Source of the DNA: an uncultured bacterium
Lineage (GTDB): Bacteria; DUMJ01
DNA: 64,000 bases
Reading direction: 5' to 3'
NCBI GenBank assembly: GCA_937958695.1
Contig: CALGNK010000014.1
Coordinates: forward strand, 1-64,000
Position numbers and translations under genes: made by a program. This document shows positions 44,520 to 53,913 of the stretch, one piece after another. Within the stretch, counting starts at the first letter, position 1; the number at the start of each line of letters is the position of its first letter. The notes under the pieces were generated by a model. It was not told the origin of the DNA. It searched no databases and saw only the letters and a list, made by a program, of their open reading frames with translations.

Positions 44520-45551
44520 ATGGGAATTGATACCCCTTCTATAGAGGAGTGGCGTAAGCTTTTTGATCTAGCTATAAAATTTAGAGAGATAAAGAGTTGG
44601 GAGTGGATGGATTATACGAATATCTTTGGCGTCCAGGATCCAAATACTGGTAAAATCTGTTATTTTAATGTTGCAGACATCTTAGGAGAGGATGGTAAAT
44701 TCTATGCTTTAGCGTTATATCCCGGAGACAGCGGTTTGATCTCTCTATTAGAAATTTTAGAAGAAAAGCGCGGAGAAGAAGAACAATTCTACTTTAGTGA
44801 TATTATAGTAGTTCAATTTTCTGATAGAAATTTTCTCAGTAAAGAAGACTTAGAAGTAATAAAAACTTTAGGGTTGAGATTTAGGGGAAAGGGTGAATGG
44901 ATATCTTTTAAGAGAGTATTACCAGGACGTCTCCCACGAATTATTAATAGAGAAGAGGCAAATTTATTACTCTCCACTTTAGAACAGGCTATAGATATAT
45001 GTCTTATGTATAGAGATAACCCTGAGTTAAAAGATAGGGATGAGACTCTTATAAGAACAAGTAAAAAGATAGATTCACTTGTTACCTGGGAGGACTCTTG
45101 GATTAAGCTAGATTACCCTGAGGAAGAGCTGACCATATATAACCCTAGTGAAGTAATAGAAACAGTCAAAAATATCATTAAACCCCAAAAAAGTCTAGAA
45201 GAATGGGCTATAGACTTTCTTTTCTTACCTAATCCAGTGAAAGATGATGAAGAGTCTGAAGATATATATTTCCCTTATCTAGGAGTAGTAATGAATAATA
45301 TGACAAAAGTAGGTATCAACCTAGAAATGTATAAATATTCCAGAGAAGAGCGACTAACTTACCCAGTTGAACTATTTGTTAATACTGTCGAAGTGACTAA
45401 TCATCTTCCAAAGTCTATAGTTGTAAGAGACGAGGATATCTACAATGTACTACTAGAAATTGTTCGAACTTTGAAGATAGAACTAAAATTAGTAGAAAAT
45501 ATAGAAGCTATGGAAGCTTTTCAAGAGTTAATTAGGGGATACACAGAGTAA
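44520..45551 (+). CDS. DUF7309/DUF6930-like protein of unknown function
   Basis: A 343-aa soluble protein. The N-terminal section (KSWEWMDYTNIFGVQDPNTG, then LALYPGDSGLISLLEI) fits the DUF7309 pattern. The middle (ISFKRVLPGRLPRIINREEA and LLSTLEQAIDICL) resembles DUF6930-type regions that accompany SEC-C and pRiA4b-ORF3-like proteins. No catalytic motif can be named. ATG 44520 is preceded by AAGGAGG. The gene is 42 bases before the ABC ATPase gene and may share its transcript, but no functional tie is evident. Confidence 0.6.
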   Translation: MGIDTPSIEEWRKLFDLAIKFREIKSWEWMDYTNIFGVQDPNTGKICYFNVADILGEDGKFYALALYPGDSGLISLLEILEEKRGEEEQFYFSDIIVVQFSDRNFLSKEDLEVIKTLGLRFRGKGEWISFKRVLPGRLPRIINREEANLLLSTLEQAIDICLMYRDNPELKDRDETLIRTSKKIDSLVTWEDSWIKLDYPEEELTIYNPSEVIETVKNIIKPQKSLEEWAIDFLFLPNPVKDDEESEDIYFPYLGVVMNNMTKVGINLEMYKYSREERLTYPVELFVNTVEVTNHLPKSIVVRDEDIYNVLLEIVRTLKIELKLVENIEAMEAFQELIRGYTE

Positions 45552-45593
45552 TAGAATAAAATGGCCATCCTCTTCGTCTAAGTTATTAGGACT

Positions 45594-46280
45594 ATGGGAG
45601 AATTGATCTTTATAGAAAACATAAGTAAAGTATATAAGATGGATGGCGTAGAAACCGTGGCTTTAAATGGAGTAAGTCTTACCATCAATAAGGGGGACTT
45701 TAAAGCTATTATGGGTCCCTCTGGCTCAGGGAAGTCTACAATGATGCACATTATAGGATGCCTAGATAGGCCAACTTCAGGTAAAGTTCTGTGGGAGGGA
45801 AAAGATGTCTCACAACTTTCGGATGATGAGTTAGCTTTAATAAGGAATCAGAAGGTAGGATTTGTCTTCCAAAGTTTCTATCTGTTACCCAGATATACCG
45901 CACTACAAAATGTAGAACTCCCTCTCATATATAGAGGACTTCCTCCTAGAGAGAGAAGAGAAAAGGCGAAGATGTTGTTAGAGAAGGTAGGGTTAGGGGA
46001 TAGGATAGACTATCGTCCTACTCAGTTATCTGGAGGACAACAACAGCGAGTTGCTATAGCCAGGGCGTTAGCTGTTGAACCTGTAATATTATTAGCAGAT
46101 GAACCTACGGGGAACCTTGATAGTAAATCCAGCCATGAAATTATGGACCTTATATCAGAACTTCATAGCCAAGGTTTGACCATAGTCCTTGTAACTCATG
46201 AGCATGATATTGCGAGTTATGCTAGAGAGATAGTTAGAATGTCTGATGGCAAAATAATTGGTATAGAAAAACGTCCTTGA
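45594..46280 (+). CDS. MacB/LolD-type ABC exporter ATPase
   Basis: A 228-aa ATPase of the MacB/LolD/FtsE group. Walker A is GPSGSGKSTMMHIIG, the Q-loop FVFQSFYLLPRYTALQNVELP, the signature LSGGQQQRVAIARAL and Walker B LLADEPTGNLD. These short stand-alone ATPases power mechanotransmission by FtsX-like permeases. It is followed by HlyD and MacB-type genes 13 bases apart, forming a tripartite-like exporter. Confidence 0.94.
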   Translation: MGELIFIENISKVYKMDGVETVALNGVSLTINKGDFKAIMGPSGSGKSTMMHIIGCLDRPTSGKVLWEGKDVSQLSDDELALIRNQKVGFVFQSFYLLPRYTALQNVELPLIYRGLPPRERREKAKMLLEKVGLGDRIDYRPTQLSGGQQQRVAIARALAVEPVILLADEPTGNLDSKSSHEIMDLISELHSQGLTIVLVTHEHDIASYAREIVRMSDGKIIGIEKRP

Positions 46281-46293
46281 GGTTAGGGGAGAG

Positions 46294-47595
46294 ATGAAGA
46301 TGAAAAGGAAGAGATGGTTAATAGTAGTAATTCTATTAGGACTTTCCATAGGAGGTTATTTATTCTTATCCTCTAGAAAAGCCCAAAAGCCTGCAGTTGC
46401 ATCAATTGAGACCTATACGGTGTCAAGGGGAGACTTGTTAGTTTCCGTATCCGGCAGTGGAGTGCTAGAGGCAAAGGATACTGTAGATGTTACTAGTGAG
46501 GTGGGGGGAACGGTAATTTGGGTTGTTGAAGAAGGTTCAAGAGTAAAAAAAGGGGATATTTTGTGTAAGATAGATCCTCACGATTATGAGTTAGCTCTCA
46601 CTCAAGCAGAATTGAATTATAAAAATGCAAGACTAAAACTAGAGCAGGCAAAGATTGATTTAGAGAATCAGAGAAAACAGTTAGAACAAAATCTCTTTGA
46701 TGCTAGCATTAGTAAAGATAATACATATATAGAACTTCAGAAAACCAAAAGACAGTTAGATGATGCTGAAAGGTTATATAGGGTAAATGCTATTACACTT
46801 AATGAATTAAAGACCTATAGGGATAATTATAATAGAGCATTGAATTCTTATACTCAGGCGCTAGAAAATATTCGTCTCTTAGAATCTACAAAAGCCTATA
46901 AATTGGCTCAATTAGAAAAAAGTGTTGCTTTAGCTGAATCCTCTTTAGAGCAGGCTAAGCTTGATTTAGATAAGGCAAAACTGAACCTAAGCAAAACTAT
47001 TATATATGCCCCAATAGATGGTATAGTTGCCGATATCTCCGTTAAAAGAGGTGGACAAAATATAGCAAAAGAAACTACTCTTATGAGTGTATTGGATACT
47101 AGTACTATGAAGATAAAGTTAGAGGTAGATGAAACTGATATTCCAAAAGTCAGAATAGGTTTACCTGTAAGAGTTACCTGTGAGGCATTCCCCGATAAAG
47201 AGTTTAATGGTAGAGTGACAAATATATCTCCTAGGGCAACTATATCTAATAATATAGCTATTTTCAAGGTTCAGGTTGAGATTCCTAACCCTACTGGTGA
47301 ACTTAGGGCAGGTATGACAGCTGAGGGAGAGATTATATTGAAAGAAAAACGTAATGTGCTTTTAGTCCCCTTAAAAGCGGTAAAAAGAACTGAAAGAAGA
47401 GCTTACGTTGAAGTTTTAAAAGATAATGGAGAAAAGGAGCTAGTTAGAGTAACATTAGGTGAAGACGACGGTGTAAATATTGTTATAGAAGATGGATTAA
47501 AAGAGGGCGATAAGGTAGTGTTAGCTTCCACTAGTAGTGGTGCTTCAAATAATGTTAGATCCCCATCTCCCTCTCCTTTTAGAATTTTCAGGTAA
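46294..47595 (+). CDS. MacA/HlyD-type membrane fusion protein
   Basis: A 433-aa periplasmic-adaptor-like protein anchored by one N-terminal helix (WLIVVILLGLSIGGYLFL). The lipoyl half-motif VTSEVGGTVIWVVEEGSRVKKGDILCKID is followed by a coiled-coil hairpin (about 95-235, Leu/Glu/Lys-rich) and the second lipoyl half IIYAPIDGIVADISVKRGGQN (in pieces). Beta-barrel and membrane-proximal domains complete it. It works with the ATPase and permease on either side. In a single-membrane cell it would act outside the cytoplasmic membrane. Confidence 0.93.
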   Translation: MKMKRKRWLIVVILLGLSIGGYLFLSSRKAQKPAVASIETYTVSRGDLLVSVSGSGVLEAKDTVDVTSEVGGTVIWVVEEGSRVKKGDILCKIDPHDYELALTQAELNYKNARLKLEQAKIDLENQRKQLEQNLFDASISKDNTYIELQKTKRQLDDAERLYRVNAITLNELKTYRDNYNRALNSYTQALENIRLLESTKAYKLAQLEKSVALAESSLEQAKLDLDKAKLNLSKTIIYAPIDGIVADISVKRGGQNIAKETTLMSVLDTSTMKIKLEVDETDIPKVRIGLPVRVTCEAFPDKEFNGRVTNISPRATISNNIAIFKVQVEIPNPTGELRAGMTAEGEIILKEKRNVLLVPLKAVKRTERRAYVEVLKDNGEKELVRVTLGEDDGVNIVIEDGLKEGDKVVLASTSSGASNNVRSPSPSPFRIFR

Positions 47596-47607
47596 GGGGT
47601 AAGAAAT

Positions 47608-48834
47608 ATGCTCTTACTTGAGATATTAAAGATGGCTTTAGAAAGTTTTAAACTTAACAAACTTAGGACCTTTCTTACTGCTCTAGGGATAATGATCGGT
47701 GTAGCTGCGGTGGTAGCTCTAATGGCATTGGGAGAAGGAACAAAGGCAAGTATAGAGAAACAGTTTACCTCATTAGGGTCTAATCTACTTATAGTAAACT
47801 CTGGTAGTAGGCCAAGAGGACCAGGTTTGATAAGATTTGGCCCTGTTAGATCTACTTTAACAAATAAAGACTATGAGTCTCTTCTAAAAGACTTAGATAG
47901 TAATAGTATAACAGCAATAGTGCCAGAGAGCTCTAGAAATGCGCAGGTTAAGTATCTTTCTGTAAACGCAAATGTAAACGTTATTGGCACATCCCCCGAA
48001 TATGTAATAATGAGAGATTGGGGAATTAAAGATGGTTCTTTCTTTACTACAAGAGAATTCTCTGGTAAGAAAAGGGTAGCTGTCCTTGGTTCTTCTATAT
48101 CGGAGACGCTCTTTGGTAATGATAGTCCCATAGGTAAGAAGATAAAGATTAATGGAATGAGCTTTCAGGTAATAGGAGTGATGGAACCACAAGGTCAAGC
48201 CGGTGGATTTATGAATATGGATGAACTTGTATTTATACCTCTCTCAACCTATCAACGCAAGATAGAAGGTGGAGATAGGATAAGAACTATATATGTATCG
48301 GTTAAAGATATCAGTCTTATGGATAAGGTCCAAACGAAGATAGAAGAGATTATAAGAAGGAATCATAAGATTACCAATCCAGATAACGACGACTTTAATG
48401 TTCAAAATCAGGCAGCATTTATCAGTGCAGTGTCTTCTGCTACTCAAACTATGACTATGTTTCTAGCTGGTATAGCAGCAATCTCTCTATTAGTTGGTGG
48501 TATTGGCATTATGAATATTATGCTGGTAAATGTTACGGAAAGAATAAGGGAGATAGGTATAAGAAAGGCTATAGGTGCAAAGGCAAGGGATATACTAATG
48601 CAGTTTCTTATGGAGTCAATGTTAGTCTCTGTAGCTGGAGGCTTAATAGGAATTATCCTAGGAATAGTTTTAGGTATATTTATAAGCAAAACTGCTAGCA
48701 TAAGTGTAAAGGTAACTGCTACTCCTATAATCTTATCATTCTCAGTTTCTGCTGTTGTTGGTATATTTTTTGGTTATTACCCTGCAAAAAGAGCAGCTGG
48801 ATTAAATCCCATAGAAGCGTTGAGATATGAATAA
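47608..48834 (+). CDS. MacB-type ABC permease
   Basis: A 408-aa permease with the MacB architecture: one helix near residues 20-40, a large extracytoplasmic MacB_PCD domain (about 45-270), and three C-terminal FtsX helices (about 280-400). The start LKMALESFKLNKLRTFLTALGIMIG is diagnostic, as are GGIGIMNIMLVNVTERIREIGIRKAIGA (in pieces) and the end YYPAKRAAGLNPIEALRYE. Substrates of this class include antibiotics, peptides and lipoproteins. Confidence 0.94.
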   Translation: MLLLEILKMALESFKLNKLRTFLTALGIMIGVAAVVALMALGEGTKASIEKQFTSLGSNLLIVNSGSRPRGPGLIRFGPVRSTLTNKDYESLLKDLDSNSITAIVPESSRNAQVKYLSVNANVNVIGTSPEYVIMRDWGIKDGSFFTTREFSGKKRVAVLGSSISETLFGNDSPIGKKIKINGMSFQVIGVMEPQGQAGGFMNMDELVFIPLSTYQRKIEGGDRIRTIYVSVKDISLMDKVQTKIEEIIRRNHKITNPDNDDFNVQNQAAFISAVSSATQTMTMFLAGIAAISLLVGGIGIMNIMLVNVTERIREIGIRKAIGAKARDILMQFLMESMLVSVAGGLIGIILGIVLGIFISKTASISVKVTATPIILSFSVSAVVGIFFGYYPAKRAAGLNPIEALRYE

Positions 48835-48846
48835 GGAGGAGTTAAA

Positions 48847-49404
48847 ATGATAAGGAGCTTGAAGCTTGTAATTATAGTTCTTTTATTTACACTATTTTTA
48901 GCATCAATTTCTTATGCCCAACAACAGGATGGTCCACCTAGACGAGCTTTTGGTGGCAATCCAGAGTTACAATATCTACTCAGACTTATTAATGACCTAA
49001 ACGAACTGGAGAAGGATAAAAAGTTAGCATTAACTAAAGACCAAGCTAAAAAATTAGTCCCTATACTGCAGGATTTGATGAAAAAAGAGACTCTCCCATC
49101 AAAAGAAGCAGAGAAGTTTATCGATAAGATAGAAGGGATCCTTACAAATGCCCAGCTTACATTTTTAGATAAGCTCCAGCTGGAAAGACAGGAAAGGTTT
49201 AGACAGCTAAGGCAACAACAGCAACAAAACCAATCTCAGGGAGGACGAGGATTTCCACAGAATAGGCCTCCCCGAGAGATAGATAAAGATATGGAGAAAG
49301 TCATTCAAGGTTGGATGCAGGGAAAGCCTCTAAATCCATACTACTATGTAAAGGCATTTAAGGATAGACTCAATGAATTTATAGAAAGATTAAAAAAGAA
49401 GTAA
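48847..49404 (+). CDS. Secreted helical protein linked to the MacAB exporter
   Basis: A 185-aa protein with a clear signal peptide (hydrophobic LVIIVLLFTLFLASISYAQ). The mature part is helical and charged, with LTKDQAKKLVPILQDLMKK and LTNAQLTFLDKLQLERQERF, somewhat like the LTxxQ pattern of Spy/CpxP proteins. A Gln-rich linker (about 118-130) follows. It starts 12 bases after the MacB-type gene with AGGAGG before the ATG. It could be a chaperone-like accessory or the exported partner; I cannot assign a family firmly. Confidence 0.6.
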   Translation: MIRSLKLVIIVLLFTLFLASISYAQQQDGPPRRAFGGNPELQYLLRLINDLNELEKDKKLALTKDQAKKLVPILQDLMKKETLPSKEAEKFIDKIEGILTNAQLTFLDKLQLERQERFRQLRQQQQQNQSQGGRGFPQNRPPREIDKDMEKVIQGWMQGKPLNPYYYVKAFKDRLNEFIERLKKK

Positions 49405-49408
49405 CTAT

Positions 49409-50383
49409 TTAACTGTATAACCAGCATCTAACCCAATGCTTGTCTCTTATCTCTAATTCTTTTGGCCTTTCTCTATTACATATGTCCTTTACTTGAGGGC
49501 ATCTGGGTGCAAACCTACATCCTTGCGGAGGATTTACTAAGTCTGGTGGCTCTCCAGGTGGAACCTCTTTGAGTATGTTTCTATTCTCCGGATTTGGATC
49601 AGGTATTGCGTTTAATAATGCATTGGTATATGGATGTAGGGGGTTAGATAGCAACTCTTTAGTAAGAGCTCTCTCGACGATCTCTCCAGCGTACATAATG
49701 AATATCCAGTGAGTAAACATCCTTACAGTGGCAAGGTCATGAGTTATGTATACAAGACTAGTCTTATGTCTATCCTGTATACCTTTTAATAGCTCTAATA
49801 TCTCAACTCTAACAGATGCATCTAGCATAGAGACAGGTTCATCTGCTACTACAAGTTTTGGCCTCATAATGAGAGCCCTGGCTATAACAACCCTCTGCAT
49901 CTGTCCTCCACTTAACATATGTGGATACTTAGGAGCAAAATCTTCAACCGGCGTAAGTCTTACCTCCTCTAATGCTTGATATATTAAATCCCTTCTTTCC
50001 AACTTATTCCCTATATTGTGTATTATTAGCGGTTCTTCAAGTATCCTATAAATAGTAAAGTGAGGAGGTAATGCCCCAAATGGATCTTGCTGAACTAGAC
50101 CTGTCTCTCTTCTGTACCACTTTATATCTTTTAAGTCAGAGTTACTTATATCCTTTCCATCAAAAATAATCTTACCACCAGTTGGCTTATAGAGTCTGAG
50201 TATAGTTTTACCAAGGGTAGTTTTTCCACTCCCACTCTCCCCAACAAGTGAAATTGACTCCCCAGTATTCAGTGTAAAGTTTACCCCATCAACCGCCCTG
50301 ACATACACAGGTTTAGAGAATAATCCCTTCTTTATGTCAAACCAAACTTTTAATTCTTCTACTCTAAGTAATTCATTATTCAT
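49409..50383 (-). CDS. oppF: Oligopeptide ABC importer ATPase, OppF/DppF type
   Basis: A 324-aa ATPase. Walker A is GESGSGKTTLGKTIL, signature LSGGQMQRVVIARAL and Walker B LVVADEPVSMLD. The C-terminal oligopeptide-family region has the Cys pattern CRFAPRCPQVKDICNRERP. It is the last gene of the minus-strand Opp operon, two bases after oppD. It may also serve the ATPase-less importer at 7472-12686, which is inference. Confidence 0.93.
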   Translation of the reverse strand: MNNELLRVEELKVWFDIKKGLFSKPVYVRAVDGVNFTLNTGESISLVGESGSGKTTLGKTILRLYKPTGGKIIFDGKDISNSDLKDIKWYRRETGLVQQDPFGALPPHFTIYRILEEPLIIHNIGNKLERRDLIYQALEEVRLTPVEDFAPKYPHMLSGGQMQRVVIARALIMRPKLVVADEPVSMLDASVRVEILELLKGIQDRHKTSLVYITHDLATVRMFTHWIFIMYAGEIVERALTKELLSNPLHPYTNALLNAIPDPNPENRNILKEVPPGEPPDLVNPPQGCRFAPRCPQVKDICNRERPKELEIRDKHWVRCWLYS

Positions 50384-50385
50384 TC

Positions 50386-51354
50386 CTATTTACCCTCATT
50401 CAAATAGCATTTAGCAAAATGTCCTTCTTTTATCTTATAAAAAGGTGGCTCTTTAACTTTACATATATCCATAACTAATGGACACCTAGGATGAAATCTA
50501 CAACCTGAAGGTGGTTCTATCAGACTTGGAGGAGAACCAGGAATAGATTTTAGATTTTTTTCCTCTCTAAGTGTAGGCACACTATCTAACAGTAGCTTTG
50601 TATAGACGTGGGAAGGATTTTTATAGAAGTCTTCGACTGGGCTAATTTCAACTATCTCACCAGCATACATAACCGCCATCCTATCTGCCAACTCGCTAGT
50701 AAGTGCTATATCGTGAGTAATAAAGATATATGTTAGATTAAGTTCCTTCTTTAGCATCTTTAGTAGATTCATTATATTTTCCTGAGTTATTATGTCTAGA
50801 GCTGAGGTTGGCTCATCCAACAGTAGAAGCTTTGGATTTGTTATTAGAGCCATTGCTATGACAACCCTCTGTTTCATTCCACCGCTTAGCTCGAAAGGGT
50901 ATCTTTCTGCAAAAGAAGGAGATATACCAACTAGACTTAATACTTCTTTAGCTCTATTAAAAGCAGATTCTTTGTCTGCATCGAAATGAACCATAAGTGG
51001 TTCTGCAACTTGAAATACTACCCTTAAAACTGGGTTTAGAGAGTTCATCGCCCCTTGAAAGACCATAGCCATCTCTTTCCATCTTATCTCTTTCCTAAAT
51101 GTTTCCTCATCTAAAGATAAGATGTCTCTTCCGTCTAAAATTATCTTTCCTTCTACTTTTTTTATGTTCCTTGGAAATAGTCTAATAAGTCCACGTGCCA
51201 AAGAACTTTTACCACATCCAGACTCTCCTACTATAGCTAGAGTCTCCCCCTTTTTTAACTCAAAATTGACATTATTTACTGCCTCTACATCTCCTTTTCT
51301 GGTTCTATAAGAAATACTAAAGTTTTCTACCCTTAGTAGATTATTATTTTCCAT
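50386..51354 (-). CDS. oppD: Oligopeptide ABC importer ATPase, OppD/DppD type
   Basis: A 322-aa ATPase. Walker A is GESGCGKSSLARGLI, Q-loop MAMVFQGAMNSLNPVLRV, signature LSGGMKQRVVIAMAL and Walker B LLLLDEPTSALD. The C-terminal oligo_HPY part includes GCRFHPRCPLVMDICKVKEP. It pairs with OppF. It begins four bases after the OppC-like gene. Confidence 0.93.
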   Translation of the reverse strand: MENNNLLRVENFSISYRTRKGDVEAVNNVNFELKKGETLAIVGESGCGKSSLARGLIRLFPRNIKKVEGKIILDGRDILSLDEETFRKEIRWKEMAMVFQGAMNSLNPVLRVVFQVAEPLMVHFDADKESAFNRAKEVLSLVGISPSFAERYPFELSGGMKQRVVIAMALITNPKLLLLDEPTSALDIITQENIMNLLKMLKKELNLTYIFITHDIALTSELADRMAVMYAGEIVEISPVEDFYKNPSHVYTKLLLDSVPTLREEKNLKSIPGSPPSLIEPPSGCRFHPRCPLVMDICKVKEPPFYKIKEGHFAKCYLNEGK

Positions 51355-51358
51355 AACA

Positions 51359-52759
51359 CTACAGCTCCTTCAGCTTTGGATTGACTATCCTATCTAGAAC
51401 GAATCCTAATAGAGAGAAAGATATGGCTGTAAGTATCAAGAGGAATGAGGGTATCAAGACCCAATAGAAATAACCCTTATATAGAGCACCGTTAGAAAAT
51501 GCATCCTCTATAACCCTACCCCAAGTAGGTTGTGTAGGATCTAAGACACCAAATAGAGAAAGTACAGCCTCAAGAAATACATACACAGGAACAGAGGCTA
51601 CTAGTCCAGGGACTACAGGTGGAAGTATCTTTGGAATTATATACAAGAATATTATTCTCCAGTTACTAGCTCCATAAGCCTGTGCAGATTCGATATAAGG
51701 TAATGTCCTAACCTGTAAGACTAATGCCCTGGTAGTCTTTATGCCAAAGCCAAATATACTTAAAAGAACGACCACAACAAGTAGACTCCAGAGACTTAAT
51801 TTATAGAATAGGGATATCATTATCATAATAGGCAAGAATGGTAGAACCATATAAACTTCAGTAAGCCTCTGAATAAGGGCATCTGTCCAACCACCAAACC
51901 ATCCACTTATAGTTGCTATTATCAAATGTATAATAGTAATACTTAAGGATGCTCCTAATCCAAAAGATAAATCTAGAGGTGCACCCCATAATAGGGCAAT
52001 GTGAATAGGTCTTCTTAAATGGTCTGTCCCTGCTATACCATAGACGGAACCATAAAAGAGAGCGTCTAGTGTAAGAGAATCTTCTCTATCTTTCAATTCT
52101 GCCTCTAAAACTAATGAATAGTTCCCTTTTAAGACCTCTAGTTTATTGGTATACTTCATAAAAAGGCCCCTAGTGGTGGTTATAGAGAAGTCTATGGGTT
52201 CGCTTATCTTAGACCTTATGTGCGAATCTAATCTATTTTCTAGAGAAAAGTCATTACCAAGATATAGGATATCATCCTGTGATCTTAACTTATGTTCCTT
52301 GAGAAGTATCTTATCTCCATCAGGTCTAATTAGATATAACCTTACTGTCGGGGCACTTCTCTTATATTTAGCGTTAAAGAATACGTTAATCTCTGTAGGG
52401 AAATCATCATAATTAAAGACAAAATCTTTCTTTATTTCTCCTCTAAAGACATTCCCATCCTGAGTGATATTGGTATTATTAACATCCATATATAACTCTA
52501 TATTCCTTGGTTTTTTCTTCCTAGAAAATATGTTCCACCAGACAGGTTCAGCATTCCTTGGATTCTTTAAAAATGCAGTGCTACTATTCCATAGAGCTAT
52601 CGTCTCATCATAGGGTAATGCTATTACTGTATATATAATAAGAATTCCAAAGAGAGCTAGTATAATAAGTGCAGATACCCCCGCTTTATAACTTAAGACC
52701 TCTTTTAAGATACCCCTAAGACTGTATTCAGATATAATCTCTTGTCCTTTCATCTTCAC
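51359..52759 (-). CDS. oppC: Oligopeptide ABC importer permease, OppC type with long insert
   Basis: A 466-aa permease, much longer than usual (about 300). After the first helix (about 30-50) there is a hydrophilic extracytoplasmic insert of roughly 200 residues with beta-rich sequence (RSAPTVRLYLIRPDGDKILL). The normal core then follows with IAGTDHLRRPI, a diverged form of the GTDxxGRD signature, and the EAA loop AQAYGASNWRIIFLYIIPKI. It overlaps the OppB-like gene by four bases. The insert could contact the binding protein. Confidence 0.9.
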   Translation of the reverse strand: MKMKGQEIISEYSLRGILKEVLSYKAGVSALIILALFGILIIYTVIALPYDETIALWNSSTAFLKNPRNAEPVWWNIFSRKKKPRNIELYMDVNNTNITQDGNVFRGEIKKDFVFNYDDFPTEINVFFNAKYKRSAPTVRLYLIRPDGDKILLKEHKLRSQDDILYLGNDFSLENRLDSHIRSKISEPIDFSITTTRGLFMKYTNKLEVLKGNYSLVLEAELKDREDSLTLDALFYGSVYGIAGTDHLRRPIHIALLWGAPLDLSFGLGASLSITIIHLIIATISGWFGGWTDALIQRLTEVYMVLPFLPIMIMISLFYKLSLWSLLVVVVLLSIFGFGIKTTRALVLQVRTLPYIESAQAYGASNWRIIFLYIIPKILPPVVPGLVASVPVYVFLEAVLSLFGVLDPTQPTWGRVIEDAFSNGALYKGYFYWVLIPSFLLILTAISFSLLGFVLDRIVNPKLKEL

Positions 52760-53811
52760 CCCTGTATCCTCATTCTAGGATCTACTATTGCATATATGAT
52801 ATCTAAAGCAAGAACAGTTATAGCCAAAAGATAAGCATAAACAACAGTTACCCCAACTATTACTGGAGCATCAAAATAGCTAATTGCCTGTGATATTACT
52901 TGTCCTAACCCAGGCCAGTTAAAAACAGCTTCAGTGACTATAGCTCCTGTCCAAGAGGAAATAACACTAAGTGCAAAACCTGTAATTACTGGGGGCAGTG
53001 CAGGTCTTAAAAGATACCTAGTTTCTATCTGCCTTGGTGTAAGCCCCTTTGCCTTAGCAACTTCTACGTAATCCTCTGTGGAGTATATAAGAAAGAACGT
53101 CCTCTCTTGATATATGCCCAAAAATAGACTAGCTATAATCCAAGATGACAAAGGTAGTATCATATGCTTTAAAACACTTAAGAAATAAGGTATAGCTCCA
53201 GATGGTGGTGGATAATCGACTAATCCTCCTGCTGGTAATATATGTAACCAAGAATAAAAAATCATTATCAAAAATATTCCATAAAACCATCCAGGAATAA
53301 CCGATGTTGGTGAAAGGGCTATAACAAGCTTATCCCAGAAGGAACCATATTTTCTAGATAACCTCAGACCTAGAAATAGATGTAGAAAGAAATTAAAAAC
53401 TGTTGCCGTCGTAAATAGAAGAACTGTTACAGGAAGCCTTTCTAGAATAATATTTCTTACTAGGGAAGAACCACTATCACTTGTCATATACATAGCCCTT
53501 CCAAGGTTTAGAGTAATCGCATCCTTAAGATGATACATACTTCTGATAGGAAATGGCAGATCTAGTCCTCTTCTTTTCATCTCATACTTAAATCTACTCT
53601 CCAAAAGCTCCTTTTGCTTTTCTTCAGATAGATTTCTAAACGAAGGGTCATCCTTATATCTCATTGCTATACTCATCCTAAGCTCTGTCTCTACTAACTT
53701 ATCAACATATCCACCGGCATTAGCTATGACTATAGTTAGATATACCGCTACTAATACAGTCAAAAATAGAGATAATCCTCTTTTTAATATATACTTTAAT
53801 AAACTCTTAAT
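52756..53811 (-). CDS. oppB: Oligopeptide ABC importer permease, OppB type (ATT start)
   Basis: A permease of 351 aa with an extracytoplasmic insert after the first helix (about 40-125) and the EAA loop AKAKGLTPRQIETRYLLRPA. The first usual start codon (TTG 53763) would cut off the basic N-terminus and part of helix 1. The frame is open upstream for 16 codons, giving IKSLLKYILKRGLSLF, which is what an OppB N-terminus looks like. The only candidate start there is ATT at 53811-53809, ten bases after AAGGAGG. The ATG closer to that site is in another frame and stops after four codons. Confidence 0.88.
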   Translation of the reverse strand: MKSLLKYILKRGLSLFLTVLVAVYLTIVIANAGGYVDKLVETELRMSIAMRYKDDPSFRNLSEEKQKELLESRFKYEMKRRGLDLPFPIRSMYHLKDAITLNLGRAMYMTSDSGSSLVRNIILERLPVTVLLFTTATVFNFFLHLFLGLRLSRKYGSFWDKLVIALSPTSVIPGWFYGIFLIMIFYSWLHILPAGGLVDYPPPSGAIPYFLSVLKHMILPLSSWIIASLFLGIYQERTFFLIYSTEDYVEVAKAKGLTPRQIETRYLLRPALPPVITGFALSVISSWTGAIVTEAVFNWPGLGQVISQAISYFDAPVIVGVTVVYAYLLAITVLALDIIYAIVDPRMRIQG

Positions 53812-53842
53812 TGATAATCATCCTCCTTCCTTTTTGCATTCT

Positions 53843-53871
53843 ATTATACAATTAAAAACCCAGAGGGACAA
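53843..53871 (-). promoter_or_regulatory. Internal promoter before oppB
   Basis: On the minus strand: TTGTCC (53871-53866), a 17-base spacer and TATAAT (53848-53843). The -35 box lies in the loop and arm of the terminator, so it could restart transcription of the permease and ATPase genes. Confidence 0.5.
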
Positions 53872-53884
53872 TACCCTCTGGGTT
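53851..53884 (-). terminator. Rho-independent terminator/attenuator after the binding-protein gene
   Basis: On the minus strand a perfect 11-bp stem (AACCCAGAGGG with CCCTCTGGGTT), a 6-base loop and TTTTTAAT. It separates the solute-binding gene from the permease genes and probably allows partial read-through. Confidence 0.88.
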
Positions 53885-53913
53885 ATAGAAGGTCTAATAA
53901 AGATTTCTATATA

